Source: Gammaproteobacteria bacterium (GTDB lineage Bacteria > Pseudomonadota > Gammaproteobacteria > Arenicellales > UBA868). Taken from it: a DNA stretch of 46,020 nt. The notes beneath the pieces are model-generated. The model saw nothing but the letters and a program-made list of their open reading frames with translations, made no database searches and was not told where the DNA came from. Below, in pieces: positions 17,414 to 26,626 of this stretch. The position numbers and the translations under genes were made by a program. Numbering within the stretch: the first letter of the stretch is position 1; every line of letters starts with the position of its first letter. The DNA lies in assembly GCA_022451485.1 (NCBI GenBank), contig JAKUQS010000023.1:1-46020 (forward strand), in the 5' to 3' direction.

Positions 17414-17884
17414 TCAATAGATCAGCCAACGGGGTCGTCGGCTCGAAATGACACCCGTATTGACGCCGATCAAATTGAGACCACCTAAAAGACGCGCGTG
17501 CTCGATCTTCACACACCGATTCATTACTACTTCGAGACCTCCTGATTCAGCAATGCGTGCTGACTCATCGTTCACGACGCCAAGTTGTAACCAAAGCACC
17601 CTCGCACCAATCGTCACCGCACTTTGTGCTAAGGCCGGAGTCACTTCGGGTTTCTGGAAGATATCGACTACATCGACGGGATCAGGAATATCTTCTATAC
17701 GCTCGTAGCACTTCTCACCAAGAACCTCATCATAATTTGGGTTCACCGGAACAATGCGATACCCATGATCCTGCATGTATTTCGCAGCAAAGAAACTGGG
17801 TCGCCACCAGTTAGCCGACAAACCCACCACCGCAATCGTCTTATTCTCTGTCAAAATCCGACGTAAATTATTGATATCCGTCAT
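17414..17884 (-). CDS. CoA-binding domain protein (YccU-like)
   Basis: The 156-residue chain is a single Rossmann-like CoA-binding domain, with VVGLSANWWRPSFFAAKYMQ near the N terminus and the VPVNPNYDEVLG motif after it. Homologues are small cytoplasmic proteins of unclear role, possibly CoA sensing. The frame is open upstream to 18076, which would overlap the DUF1285 gene, but ATG 17884 has a good GAGGAA ribosome binding site and gives the usual family length. It lies between metY and the DUF1285 gene on the same strand. Confidence 0.9.
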   Translation of the reverse strand: MTDINNLRRILTENKTIAVVGLSANWWRPSFFAAKYMQDHGYRIVPVNPNYDEVLGEKCYERIEDIPDPVDVVDIFQKPEVTPALAQSAVTIGARVLWLQLGVVNDESARIAESGGLEVVMNRCVKIEHARLLGGLNLIGVNTGVISSRRPRWLIY

Positions 17885-17975
17885 AAGTTCCTCAATCAAC
17901 AAACGATAGAAGGTCTGTATTTGCGCAATGGCAACTATCTTACCAGTCCTCCTCCATGACGCGAGATACTTTCGA

Positions 17976-18536
17976 TCACTCAGCACTTTCCAGAGGGAAA
18001 AATGCACCACCGCTGAATACGCCGAGAAACTCTTGGCCATCGATCTGATGTTGGCACGCAAAGTCGGCCAATGCATAAAAAACGGGGCGAGTCACCCGTG
18101 CGTTTAACCCGGCTCGTACATGTATATAGGGTCGTGGCCCAGTAGCTTCGCTTCCTCCGGCTACCCACAATTCGTGATCAGCATCTGCTGCAATAATGTC
18201 ATTAACATTGGTACGAAATATCAGAGACTGGTGAGAATCCGTATGGGTTTGTTCAACCTCAACTGCGAGAAACGGCACATCGTCAACAACGATCCTTAGT
18301 TTTTCTGTTGGAGTCACCAGGTAATACTCCGCATCGCTATCCAGCCGTAACACCGATGCCAGTAATCGAACCAGGGCCGGGCGCTGGATAGGTGAATCCT
18401 GATACATCCATTCACCGTCCCTGGTAATGCGTAGCGCCATCTCACGCTTAATCGATGGCTTCCATGTTTCCACTGGTGGATGCTTGGCTGTGCCAAGACG
18501 TGCCACCAACGATTCCGGATCAATCGGAGTTGACAT
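17976..18536 (-). CDS. DUF1285 family protein
   Basis: The 186-residue soluble protein matches the pattern of DUF1285 proteins: P-P-V-E-x-W-x-P (around 20-27), the IxRDGxWxYQxSPIxRPALVRLLASVLR-like block and the YYLVTPTEKLRI block (about 71-82). The function is not known; a Pseudoalteromonas-type homologue has a two-domain fold suggestive of ligand binding. It lies 13 bases after the YciA gene on the same strand, and the two together with the CoA-binding protein hint at acyl-CoA housekeeping. ATG 18536 is the only reasonable start. Confidence 0.85.
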   Translation of the reverse strand: MSTPIDPESLVARLGTAKHPPVETWKPSIKREMALRITRDGEWMYQDSPIQRPALVRLLASVLRLDSDAEYYLVTPTEKLRIVVDDVPFLAVEVEQTHTDSHQSLIFRTNVNDIIAADADHELWVAGGSEATGPRPYIHVRAGLNARVTRPVFYALADFACQHQIDGQEFLGVFSGGAFFPLESAE

Positions 18537-18549
18537 AAAACATTAATGC

Positions 18550-18975
18550 CTAAGACTCGCCGACTGGGAGCGGCCTCGGCCGACCCTTTGCATCAATCGC
18601 CACATAGGTAAAAAGACCTTCCGTTACTTTCTCTTCGCGGCCATCTGCACGACGCTTAACCCATGTCTCCACCTTAACAGCGATCGACGTAGTGCCCGTT
18701 CTCTCGGTGACACAGTGACAACTGATGAGGTCACCTATGTGAACGGGCAGGTGGAATGACATTCCATCAACTGCAACCGTCGCAATACGACCACCTGACA
18801 ATGAATAAGCATGAATCCCACCGGCAACATCCATCTGTGACATTAACCAACCGCCAAAAATATCGCCATTGGGATTTGCATCTGCGGGCATTGTCAGCGT
18901 GCGCAGCGCAGGTACCGACTGCGGAGGTGTCGCGCGCGTCGAATGCTTGATTTCTTGTGCAGACAATTTATCCAA
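18550..18975 (-). CDS. yciA: Acyl-CoA thioesterase, YciA-like hotdog protein
   Basis: The enzyme hydrolyses acyl-CoA thioesters. The 141-residue chain has the hotdog-fold signature NPNGDIFGGWLMSQMDVAG (34-52), with the active-site Asp in NGDIFGG, and the later VAVDGMSFHLPVHIGDLI block. The start is TTG with GAGG seven bases ahead; no ATG fits the family length. DUF1285 follows directly, suggesting a bicistron. Confidence 0.93.
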   Translation of the reverse strand: MDKLSAQEIKHSTRATPPQSVPALRTLTMPADANPNGDIFGGWLMSQMDVAGGIHAYSLSGGRIATVAVDGMSFHLPVHIGDLISCHCVTERTGTTSIAVKVETWVKRRADGREEKVTEGLFTYVAIDAKGRPRPLPVGES

Positions 18976-18993
18976 CTCAGGACCTCAATCGCG

Positions 18994-19176
18994 TCAGCCC
19001 ATAGCCAGCGTTTGGGTCGTCTCATCCACTGCGGCCACCACGCGACCCGACTCCTCCATCTGTCCGTGAACTGCATACACCATCACATCAACGCTCTGAA
19101 GGGCTGACATCCGTGCGCCCTGGGCGTGTAATTGACTAGGAATTTTGTGAAGCAGCACAGCTTTGCATTCAAACAT
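18994..19176 (-). CDS. Possible small ORF, 60 residues
   Basis: Between the liv-type operon terminator and yciA, an ATG at 19176 preceded by GAGAG opens a frame of 60 residues ending 18 bases before the yciA start. It has no family I recognise, no signal peptide and no membrane helix. The position just downstream of a terminator and just ahead of yciA is what a leader gene would show, but a chance frame is as likely. Confidence 0.3.
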   Translation of the reverse strand: MFECKAVLLHKIPSQLHAQGARMSALQSVDVMVYAVHGQMEESGRVVAAVDETTQTLAMG

Positions 19177-19193
19177 CAGTCTCTCAATTCGAC

Positions 19194-19216
19194 AAAAAAA
19201 TCCCGGCAAGCCGGGA
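19194..19216 (-). terminator. Intrinsic terminator of the liv-type operon
   Basis: On the minus strand the stem TCCCGGC/GCCGGGA (19201-19216, two-base turn) is followed at once by seven Ts (19194-19200). This is a textbook Rho-independent terminator, 30 bases after the stop of the last ATPase gene. On the plus strand the T-run is on the wrong side. Confidence 0.9.
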
Positions 19217-19245
19217 CGGTTAGTGACGCAATCGCAACTTTGAGT

Positions 19246-20061
19246 TCACCCGAGCCAACGTTTTCTCCGCCGATACTGTTTAGTCGAACGGAAACTAGCC
19301 TTTTGGTCACCCTGTGAAATCCCCAGATAAAACTCTTTGACATCATCGTTTTCTGATAACGCTTTCGCATCGCCTTCCATCACTACGCGACCATTCTCAA
19401 GAATATATCCCGCGTCCGCATACTGGAGTGCAACAGATGCATTCTGCTCAGCCAACAACATGGATACATTCTGTTCCTTATTGAGGCGCACTACAATACT
19501 AAAGATCTCTTCGACTAACTGCGGCGCCAGACCCATCGATGGCTCGTCTAACAGCATCAACTTAGGTCGCGCCATCAATGCCCGACCGATCGCAACCATC
19601 TGTTGCTCCCCTCCGGAAATATAGCCGGCCAATGATTTAAACCGGTCCTTCAAGCGCGGGAAGTAGCCGTAAACCAGTTCCAAATCCTTAGCGATTCCTG
19701 CACGGTCCCAACCGCGACTATAGGCCCCCGTCAGGAGATTTTCTTCTACCGTCAGATGTTCAAAGCAATGCCTGCCCTCCATCACCTGGATGACCCCGCG
19801 TTTCACTAACTCGCTCGGATTCAACGCGTCTACTTGCCCTCCCTGGTAGTCGATGGAACCTTTGGTCACCTCACCGCGCTCTGTTCCCAACAAATTGGAA
19901 ATGGCCTTTAAGGTGGTGGTCTTACCTGCGCCGTTGGCGCCGAGGAGGGCAACAATCCCCCCCTCGGCCACCTGAAGCGAAACACCCTTCAACACAAGAA
20001 TGACATGGTCATAAACCACCTCAATATTGTTAACGCTGAGCAGATGGGCATTCGCGTTCAC
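19246..20061 (-). CDS. livF: ABC transporter ATP-binding protein, LivF type
   Basis: This is one of two ATPases of a branched-chain-amino-acid-type (HAAT) importer. Walker A GANGAGKTT, the ISGGEQQMVAIGRALMARP signature, Walker B LMLLDEPSMGLAP and the LLAEQNASVAL H-loop region are all visible. It ends in an extension (FRSTKQYRRRKRWLG) beyond the usual LivF end; this basic tail occurs in the liv-type ATPases associated with CoA ligases. The frame reaches back to 20112 inside the binding-protein gene, but GTG 20061 has AAGGAA at seven bases and is preferred. It is the last gene of the operon, right before the terminator. Confidence 0.93.
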   Translation of the reverse strand: MNANAHLLSVNNIEVVYDHVILVLKGVSLQVAEGGIVALLGANGAGKTTTLKAISNLLGTERGEVTKGSIDYQGGQVDALNPSELVKRGVIQVMEGRHCFEHLTVEENLLTGAYSRGWDRAGIAKDLELVYGYFPRLKDRFKSLAGYISGGEQQMVAIGRALMARPKLMLLDEPSMGLAPQLVEEIFSIVVRLNKEQNVSMLLAEQNASVALQYADAGYILENGRVVMEGDAKALSENDDVKEFYLGISQGDQKASFRSTKQYRRRKRWLG

Positions 20062-20102
20062 GGCAGATTCCTTATTAAGGTCTGTTACAAGTATCAGAAA
20101 AA

Positions 20103-21416
20103 TTAACCACAATCACGCGGGGTGATGTTGTTTTCCTGTGCGAACTTCGCTGCGTCGGCTTCCATCATTGGACGCACAACATCTTTCATGACTGGCAACC
20201 AGTCACTGATAACCTTCCAGGTCTTGTTATTCGCATTCCACTGCTGGATCAATACGGGGTGACCACCCTCATGATCATTACATGAAACCTTGATTGGTGG
20301 AAAACCCGGCAATCCAATGCGGTCCCAATCCGCTGATGTGACATCCAAGTTCTCGAAACCCCAGCGCATCTGCTCACCGTTTGGAACCTTCACACCGAAA
20401 TGCTTCTGCGCATTGCGAGCCGCCTCAAGCACAAAAATATGATTAAGCAATCCACGGATGTGCAGCACTTCACCTAAGCGATTTTCGTCACCTGCCCCAA
20501 GACCCTTGCCATAGACATGTTTTTTCAGATCGTTGTGTAAGGGATTATCAGTGCCAGACGTATGGAAGGTCGCCGACTTATAGCCATTGGCATCCGCACC
20601 AGCAGGCATGACATCGTTCTCCGAACCCGACCACCAATTACCAATAAACTTGTCCATCGGAAAGTTAATAGACGCTGCCTCTTTAATCGCCGTCGAATTC
20701 ATAATCCCCCAACCGGACATAAAGACATAGTCTGGGCGCTTCTTACGAATCTGCAGCCAGGTAGCCTTTTGCTCCTGTCCAGGATGGTCAACCGCAAGCA
20801 ACATGAGGCTAAAACCGTATTTTTCGGAAAGGACCGTCAGTGTGGGGTTTGCTTCCTTGCCATAGGCTGAGTTGTGATACACATGCGCGATCTTCTTGCC
20901 TTTTAAATTATCGAAACCACCTTCCTGCTCAGCGATATATCTAATAACGGCTGTGGCTTGGGACCAATAGGTAGTCGGAAAGTTGAATACCCATGGGAAA
21001 ACTGATCCAACAGCAGCCGATGTCCGGCCATAGCCCATACTAACCAACGGGATCTTATCTACCGTCACCTTAGGTATCAGTTGATAAGTAATACCGGTTG
21101 AGTTCGGGATAATCGCCAAAGGATTGTTCCCTTTGATCTTCTCATAACATTCAACACCGACCTTGGTGTTATATCCCGTCTCACATTCCTCGTAGACGAT
21201 TTTGACCCCATTAAGTCCACCATCACGCTCATTCAGCAAAGTCACATAGTCCTTAAAGCCGTTGGCAAATGGGGTGCCGTTGGGTGCATAGGGGCCGGTT
21301 CGATAGACCAGACCTGCCAGGTACAACTGATCAGCCGCGGTCGCCTGGCTGATCGCGAACGGGCTGATCAGCACGGCCGCGATCACAGACGCAGCGGTTA
21401 GCTGTCTAAGTTTCAT
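20103..21416 (-). CDS. ABC transporter periplasmic substrate-binding protein, LivK-like
   Basis: The 437-residue protein begins with a clear Sec signal peptide (about 1-27, cleavage after ATA in SQATAADQ) and then a type I periplasmic-binding fold starting LYLAGLVYRTGPYAPNGTP. It is larger than the amino-acid-binding LivK (about 370) and belongs to the long variant found with CoA-ligase genes. Ligand residues cannot be read, but an aromatic or fatty acid is more likely than leucine given the operon. ATG 21416 has a strong GAGGAGG ribosome binding site. It is set apart from livM by a 118-bp gap with a hairpin. Confidence 0.92.
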   Translation of the reverse strand: MKLRQLTAASVIAAVLISPFAISQATAADQLYLAGLVYRTGPYAPNGTPFANGFKDYVTLLNERDGGLNGVKIVYEECETGYNTKVGVECYEKIKGNNPLAIIPNSTGITYQLIPKVTVDKIPLVSMGYGRTSAAVGSVFPWVFNFPTTYWSQATAVIRYIAEQEGGFDNLKGKKIAHVYHNSAYGKEANPTLTVLSEKYGFSLMLLAVDHPGQEQKATWLQIRKKRPDYVFMSGWGIMNSTAIKEAASINFPMDKFIGNWWSGSENDVMPAGADANGYKSATFHTSGTDNPLHNDLKKHVYGKGLGAGDENRLGEVLHIRGLLNHIFVLEAARNAQKHFGVKVPNGEQMRWGFENLDVTSADWDRIGLPGFPPIKVSCNDHEGGHPVLIQQWNANNKTWKVISDWLPVMKDVVRPMMEADAAKFAQENNITPRDCG

Positions 21417-21446
21417 GAGACATCCTCCTCAAGTAAGACAAATGAA

Positions 21447-21467
21447 GTCCACTTTTTCAATGTGGAC
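21447..21467 (-). repeat. Stem-loop in the leader of the substrate-binding protein gene
   Basis: GTCCAC (21447-21452) and GTGGAC (21462-21467) form a perfect 6-bp stem with a nine-base loop, in the gap between livM and the binding-protein gene. No T-run follows, so it is not a terminator on this strand. Such hairpins often set transcript ends or protect the 3' part of the message, allowing the binding protein to be made in excess; here that is only an inference. Confidence 0.45.
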
Positions 21468-21534
21468 GTTGTTACAAATTCTGTTTGAAATACGCCGACA
21501 GTTTTCATCAAATAATAAGTTCTAGTAAGCCACG

Positions 21535-22611
21535 CTAATGTGGAAAAGGCCAAAGCCTCAGTTTTTCCTTAGCAATTTGCCATAACCGAGCCATCCCGTG
21601 TGGCTCAAGTATAAGAAACAGAATAATCAGACTACCAAAAAATATAAACTCGAAGTGCTTCGCAGTCACCGCCTCAAGGCCCAGGCCATAAACCATGACG
21701 TTGGTTAAAACGATCGGTGTTAGCACAATGAACGCGGCACCGATATATGAACCAAGAATGCTCCCCAACCCTCCGACAATGATCATAAAGAGCACTTGGA
21801 ACGACTGGTTAATATCAAATGCCTCCGCCGTTTCAACACTGCCAAGCCACACTCCGAACGCCAATGCACCTGCAATACCAATGTAGAAGGAGCTAACAGA
21901 AAAGGCGAGTAACTTTGTATTAAACGGACGAAATCCAATGAGTTCGGCTGCAATATCCATATCGCGAATTGCCATCCACGCTCGCCCTACCGGGCCGCGC
22001 ACCATGTTGCAGGCAGCGAGTCCGAGTAGAACAGCGAGGATCAAACAGAACAGGTAACGGTCACGAGGCAAAGCTTCGGCACCGGTTACTAGGGTGCCAA
22101 AAATCTCACGCGGCGGCATTGTCAACGTGCCCGATGGTGTGTAGTTCTGAAACCATGCGACTTTATTAAAAAGCCAATTGAGAAAAAACTGTGCGGCCAA
22201 TGTCGCAACCGCCAGATAGAACCCCTTGATGCGCAGCGAAGGAATACCAAAGATAACGCCAACACCCGCCGTAATTAAACCTGACAAGAGCAGTATCACT
22301 ATCAAATTCATGTCGGGAAAAGCGGTCGTGAGCTTGTAACAGCTCACTGCACCAACCGCCATGAACCCACCGGTACCCAATGACAATTGACCACAATAGC
22401 CGGTCAGAATATTCAACCCCAAGGCAGCAATAGAATAAATTAGTACGGGAACCAAGATGGCCTGATAGATGTATTCACTCGCAACGAGCGGCACCCCAAG
22501 AAAAAGGATTGCCACAAAAAATATAACCGCCCAGCGATCCTGGGCGATAGGGAAAATCGCAGCATCTGCCTCGTATGATCTTTTGAATTGGCCTGCTTCT
22601 CGATACAACAC
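21535..22611 (-). CDS. livM: ABC transporter permease, LivM type
   Basis: This inner-membrane channel subunit of the HAAT importer has 358 residues with about nine to ten hydrophobic helices. The family motif ALGLNILTGYCGQLSLGTGGFMAVGA (about 62-87) and the conserved GRAWMAIRDMDIAAE block that contacts the ATPase are present. The start is GTG, with AGAGGG seven bases upstream, two bases after the livH stop, so translation is probably coupled. Confidence 0.94.
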   Translation of the reverse strand: MLYREAGQFKRSYEADAAIFPIAQDRWAVIFFVAILFLGVPLVASEYIYQAILVPVLIYSIAALGLNILTGYCGQLSLGTGGFMAVGAVSCYKLTTAFPDMNLIVILLLSGLITAGVGVIFGIPSLRIKGFYLAVATLAAQFFLNWLFNKVAWFQNYTPSGTLTMPPREIFGTLVTGAEALPRDRYLFCLILAVLLGLAACNMVRGPVGRAWMAIRDMDIAAELIGFRPFNTKLLAFSVSSFYIGIAGALAFGVWLGSVETAEAFDINQSFQVLFMIIVGGLGSILGSYIGAAFIVLTPIVLTNVMVYGLGLEAVTAKHFEFIFFGSLIILFLILEPHGMARLWQIAKEKLRLWPFPH

Positions 22612-22613
22612 GG

Positions 22614-23582
22614 CTATACCCTCTCTATAATTTTTTCACCGAAAAGACCTTGAGGCCTAAACAGAAGCACGATTAAAGCCACGATATACGCAAACCAGTT
22701 TTCTATAGCACCATTCACTAGTGGGCCCCAATAGACTTCCGATACTTTTTCCCCGACGCCGATAATCAATCCACCGATGATGGCGCCTGGAATCGATGTC
22801 AGTCCCCCAATGATCAATACGGGTAAAGCACGCAACGCGATCAGTGACAAGCTGAACTGCACGCCTGATTTAGAACCCCACATAATGCCGCCGACCAGCG
22901 CGACCAGACCGGCTACCGACCACACCACAATCCAAATGGTCCTGAGTGGAATTCCCACCGACAGGGCCGCTTGGTGGTCATCCGCAACGGCACGTAATGC
23001 CCGACCGGTCCGCGTTTTCTGAAAAAAGACCGCTAGAACAATCACCATGATGCCAGCAATGGCTGTCGCCCAAAGATCAAATATCTGAATATACATGTCG
23101 CCGATCACCCAGTTTCCGCTCGGTATCCCGATATCAAGGGCTTTAACGTCACTCCCCCACATCGTGTCACCTACGCCTTCAAGCACAAAGGCAATTCCGA
23201 TCGTCGACATAAAAGTAATCATGTCACTTTGATTAACCAGCGGGCGCAAAACGATTCGCTCAATCAAAAAGGCAATCCCAATCATGACGAGAATCGTTAA
23301 AGCAATCGCAACAATTGGGGGGAACTCCGGCAACACCTTCTGCAAACTAAAAGGCATAGTACCCGTCATCAATCCAACCAAGGTCAAAGCGGCGAACAAC
23401 GCCAATACGCCCTGGGAAAAATTAAAGATGCCCGATGCCTTAAATATCAACACGAAGCCCAGCGCCACCAGTGAGTACATCACTCCGGACATGAGGCCGC
23501 CGATAACCACCTCCAAAAAAAAGATTGGTTCATTCGCCATATCCAAGAACGGAGCGACAAAAACTGCGTGCAATACTTCCAT
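22614..23582 (-). CDS. livH: ABC transporter permease, LivH type
   Basis: This is the second channel subunit, 322 residues with about eight helices. The opening GLMSGVMYSLVALGFVLIFKASGIFNFSQG region (29-58) and the GRALRAVADDHQAALSVGI cytoplasmic loop that docks the ATPase are typical. It follows livG by 29 bases and precedes livM by two, in the order usual for these operons. Confidence 0.94.
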   Translation of the reverse strand: MEVLHAVFVAPFLDMANEPIFFLEVVIGGLMSGVMYSLVALGFVLIFKASGIFNFSQGVLALFAALTLVGLMTGTMPFSLQKVLPEFPPIVAIALTILVMIGIAFLIERIVLRPLVNQSDMITFMSTIGIAFVLEGVGDTMWGSDVKALDIGIPSGNWVIGDMYIQIFDLWATAIAGIMVIVLAVFFQKTRTGRALRAVADDHQAALSVGIPLRTIWIVVWSVAGLVALVGGIMWGSKSGVQFSLSLIALRALPVLIIGGLTSIPGAIIGGLIIGVGEKVSEVYWGPLVNGAIENWFAYIVALIVLLFRPQGLFGEKIIERV

Positions 23583-23611
23583 TATCGATCTTCCTGAATC
23601 AATCTGCCGAC

Positions 23612-24433
23612 CTAAGCTGTGGCACTACTTGCTGATGTTCCGAGGTATGCATCGATCACCGCCTGGTTACTCTTAACCTCATCAGGCGTACCCTCAGCAA
23701 TCTTGCGCCCATAGTCCAAGACAACAACGCGGTCAGAGATGTCCATCACGACTCCCATGTCATGCTCAATCAACGCAACGGTAGTACCAAACTCATCATT
23801 GACATCGAGAACATAGCGACACATATCCTGTTTTTCTTCCAGGTTCATTCCTGCCATTGGCTCATCTAACAACAGTAATTTAGGCTCCGCCGCCAATGCC
23901 CGACCCAGCTCAACACGCTTCTGTAAGCCGTAGGGCAGCCGACCAACCGGTGTCTTTCGAATGGCCTGAATCTCTAGAAAATCGATCACGCGTTCCGCGT
24001 GCTCTCGGTGACGCATCTCCTCACGACGCGTGGGACCAACATAGAACGCTGCAGAAAGAATATTGGTAGCCCAGCGATTCATTTTTAAGTTGCGACCCGT
24101 CATGATGTTGTCCAGCGTAGTCATGCCCTTGAACAGCGCAACATTCTGGAAAGTACGCGCAATGCCCCCTCGAGCCGCTTGATATGGACGCATCTGACGG
24201 CGGACCTCACCACCGAACTGAATCTGACCTTCTTGCGGGTGATAAAAGCCGTTAATCACGTTCAACATCGAAGTCTTACCCGCACCGTTGGGACCTATGA
24301 TCGCTAGAACTTCACCCTCGATGACACTAAAACTGACATCTACAATTGCCCGCACAGCACCAAACGATAACGAGATATTCTCGACCTCGAGTATCAAGTT
24401 ACCACCGGTTTTGGTCCGCGGATCAATAGTCAT
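23612..24433 (-). CDS. livG: ABC transporter ATP-binding protein, LivG type
   Basis: The partner ATPase of LivF. The 273 residues show Walker A GPNGAGKTS, the ARTFQNVALFKGMT Q-loop region characteristic of LivG, the LPYGLQKRVELGRALAAEP signature (LPYGLQ in place of LSGGQ, as usual in LivG), and Walker B LLLLDEPMAGMN. It follows the long-chain-type acyl-CoA synthetase by 59 bases. Confidence 0.95.
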   Translation of the reverse strand: MTIDPRTKTGGNLILEVENISLSFGAVRAIVDVSFSVIEGEVLAIIGPNGAGKTSMLNVINGFYHPQEGQIQFGGEVRRQMRPYQAARGGIARTFQNVALFKGMTTLDNIMTGRNLKMNRWATNILSAAFYVGPTRREEMRHREHAERVIDFLEIQAIRKTPVGRLPYGLQKRVELGRALAAEPKLLLLDEPMAGMNLEEKQDMCRYVLDVNDEFGTTVALIEHDMGVVMDISDRVVVLDYGRKIAEGTPDEVKSNQAVIDAYLGTSASSATA

Positions 24434-24492
24434 CTATCGCATTCAATAGTTAGGGCATGTCGAAAAGGAAATCTTTAGCTAATCCACAAACA

Positions 24493-26421
24493 TCATGTTT
24501 TAGTAATTGCAACATCGTGGATGCGTAAGTCCGCGTTGAACGTACTGCTCCGCCCATCCTCGAGCATCACGCTGGCTTCAACGGCAACTTCCTTTTTACT
24601 CGAATAAAGCGCCTCGATCAAACTACCGTAACGGTCGGCAATCGTCGCGCGGCGAATTTTGCGTGTTCGTGTTAACTCACCATCATCCGCATCAAGTTCC
24701 TTATGAAGGATAAGAAAACGACGAATCTGTGATGACGACAAACTGCTATCCCGCGAAAGATCTTGATTCACTTCTGCAATATTCTTAGTGATCAAATCGT
24801 GGACTTCCGGGCGCTGTGACAAATCGGTATAACCGGAATAACTCAGCCCAATACGCTCAGCGTAATTCCCAACCGCCTCAAGATCGATATTAATAAACGC
24901 GGTCACATGGTCGCGCGAATTACCGTGCGCAACGGCCTCGCGAATATAAGGAAAAAATTTCAATTTGTTCTCAATGTATTGCGGTGCAAACAACGTACCG
25001 TCGTTTAATGCACCAACATCTCTTGCTCGATCGATGACCTTGAGGTGTCCATCATCGGTCATGATGCCTGCGTCCCCCGTACGCAACCATCCATCATCCG
25101 TCATGACCTCACGCGTTGCTTCCGGGTTTTTAAAATAACCCACAAAGTTTCCGGGACTCTTGACCAAAATCTCACCACCTTCCGCGATCTGAACATCACA
25201 CTCCTTACACGGAGGGCCCACCGTATCCTGACGAGCATCGCCATTGCGGTGCAATGTGGCATATGCCGAACATTCGGTCTGGGCATAAAGTTGTTTTAAG
25301 TTGATACCGATACTGCGGTAGAACATAAACGTATCTTCCCCTAACGGGGCCCCGCCGGTGATCGCTAAACGGGCGTGGCTTAGACCGAGATTGTTCTTTA
25401 ACGGTCCATAGATACACAGCTCGCCCAACGCATAATGCAACCGATCGACCACGCCAACGGGTTTTCCATCCAACAGGTCAAGACCGACTCGTCGTGCGAC
25501 TGCCAGAAAGTGACGGAAAAGCCAACGATTGAAGCGACTGGCGTCTTCCATTCTGATAGTGATGGATGTTAATAATTGTTCCCATATAGCGGGGGGTGCA
25601 AAAAACATGGTCGGGCCAATTTCTTTGATATCGGCACGCAATGTTTCTTGGCTTTCAGGACAATTGGTACATGCACCCGCGCTCAAGGACAAAGATAAAA
25701 ACAGATGGTCACCAATCCATGCCATCGGTGCATAGTTAACCTGTCGATCAGTTGAACTGAGCCCCTCCTGTGCGTTGCAGGCCTCCGCCGAACCCAACAA
25801 ATTGGCAGAAGTTAACTGAACACCTTTCGGGTCACCGGTCGTACCTGAGGTATAAAAAATCCCAGCGACATCGTCCGCTTGACCACTCGCCAGTTCCCCC
25901 TCAAAAAAATCAGCATGCTCCGCGTCGTATTGACGTCCTCGCGCCTGCACATCCGCATAGCTATATAAAAATGTCTCCGAGTAATGACGCATGCCCTTCG
26001 TATCGCTATAAATAATCGTCTCTAGTGCAGGGCATTTCTCCTTAATCTCCAGTAATTTGTCGGCCTGCTCCTGATTCTCGACAACCGCGAACCGCACACC
26101 CGCATGATTAAGGACAAATTCCAGTTCTGCTGGAACTCCGTCCTGATAGATGGGGACCGGCACTGCACCAAGACTCTGAGTCGCAAAGAACACCCAATAC
26201 AACTGTGGCCGATTAGTGCCAATCAGCGCGACCATCTCGCCGCGTTGAAGCCCAAGGGACGCCAGTCCACACGCTAAGGCGCGCACCTCGCTACCCGTCT
26301 GCTTCCACGAATAGGTCTGCCAAATTCCGAGATATTTCTCGGCAAACGCCGGCGAGTCAGGATAACTCTGCGCGTTGCGATACAAACGCCGCGGCATCGT
26401 ATCCGCTTGGCTATCTGACAC
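24493..26421 (-). CDS. Long-chain-type AMP-dependent acyl-CoA synthetase
   Basis: At 642 residues the protein belongs to the long-chain fatty acid-CoA ligase group. The P-loop FYTSGTTGDPKGVQLT, the YAQTECSAYAT motif, the GWLRTGDAGIMTDDG block and the RDVGALNDG fatty-acid signature region are all readable. The start is GTG, with a strong GGAGGAAGG site. In many proteobacteria such a ligase is built into a liv-type transporter operon with a PaaK-like protein, as here; the substrate may be an aromatic or fatty acid taken up by the transporter, but is not established by sequence. Confidence 0.93.
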   Translation of the reverse strand: MSDSQADTMPRRLYRNAQSYPDSPAFAEKYLGIWQTYSWKQTGSEVRALACGLASLGLQRGEMVALIGTNRPQLYWVFFATQSLGAVPVPIYQDGVPAELEFVLNHAGVRFAVVENQEQADKLLEIKEKCPALETIIYSDTKGMRHYSETFLYSYADVQARGRQYDAEHADFFEGELASGQADDVAGIFYTSGTTGDPKGVQLTSANLLGSAEACNAQEGLSSTDRQVNYAPMAWIGDHLFLSLSLSAGACTNCPESQETLRADIKEIGPTMFFAPPAIWEQLLTSITIRMEDASRFNRWLFRHFLAVARRVGLDLLDGKPVGVVDRLHYALGELCIYGPLKNNLGLSHARLAITGGAPLGEDTFMFYRSIGINLKQLYAQTECSAYATLHRNGDARQDTVGPPCKECDVQIAEGGEILVKSPGNFVGYFKNPEATREVMTDDGWLRTGDAGIMTDDGHLKVIDRARDVGALNDGTLFAPQYIENKLKFFPYIREAVAHGNSRDHVTAFINIDLEAVGNYAERIGLSYSGYTDLSQRPEVHDLITKNIAEVNQDLSRDSSLSSSQIRRFLILHKELDADDGELTRTRKIRRATIADRYGSLIEALYSSKKEVAVEASVMLEDGRSSTFNADLRIHDVAITKT

Positions 26422-26486
26422 CCCTTCCTCCTTCTGACCACATTACCGCTTGCCCTCCACAGACCACCACCCCGTTTAGGGCTGGT

Positions 26487-26515
26487 ACTAGAACTTAAAA
26501 CCGTATTGTTTTCAA
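26487..26515 (-). promoter_or_regulatory. Candidate promoter of the ligase and liv-type genes
   Basis: On the minus strand TTGAAA (26510-26515), 17 bases, then TCTAGT (26487-26492), in the 205-bp gap before the acyl-CoA synthetase. Both hexamers are only 4 of 6 matches, and a nearby TTGACT lacks a matching -10. The gap holds no other gene. The operon may also be transcribed from ssb through the PaaK-like gene. Confidence 0.3.
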
Positions 26516-26626
26516 GCTAAATCTCTTTGGCATCCTTTGTTAATGAGGGAGAGTCAACGCTAGTGACCACTTTCATTAACCCATAAGACTCTTTGCGCGC
26601 CTGCCAATACCACACGTAGAAGTCAG

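Noticed and set aside
17885..18076. N-terminal extension of the CoA-binding protein
   Set aside because: It would overlap the DUF1285 gene; ATG 17884 has a good ribosome binding site and gives the family length.
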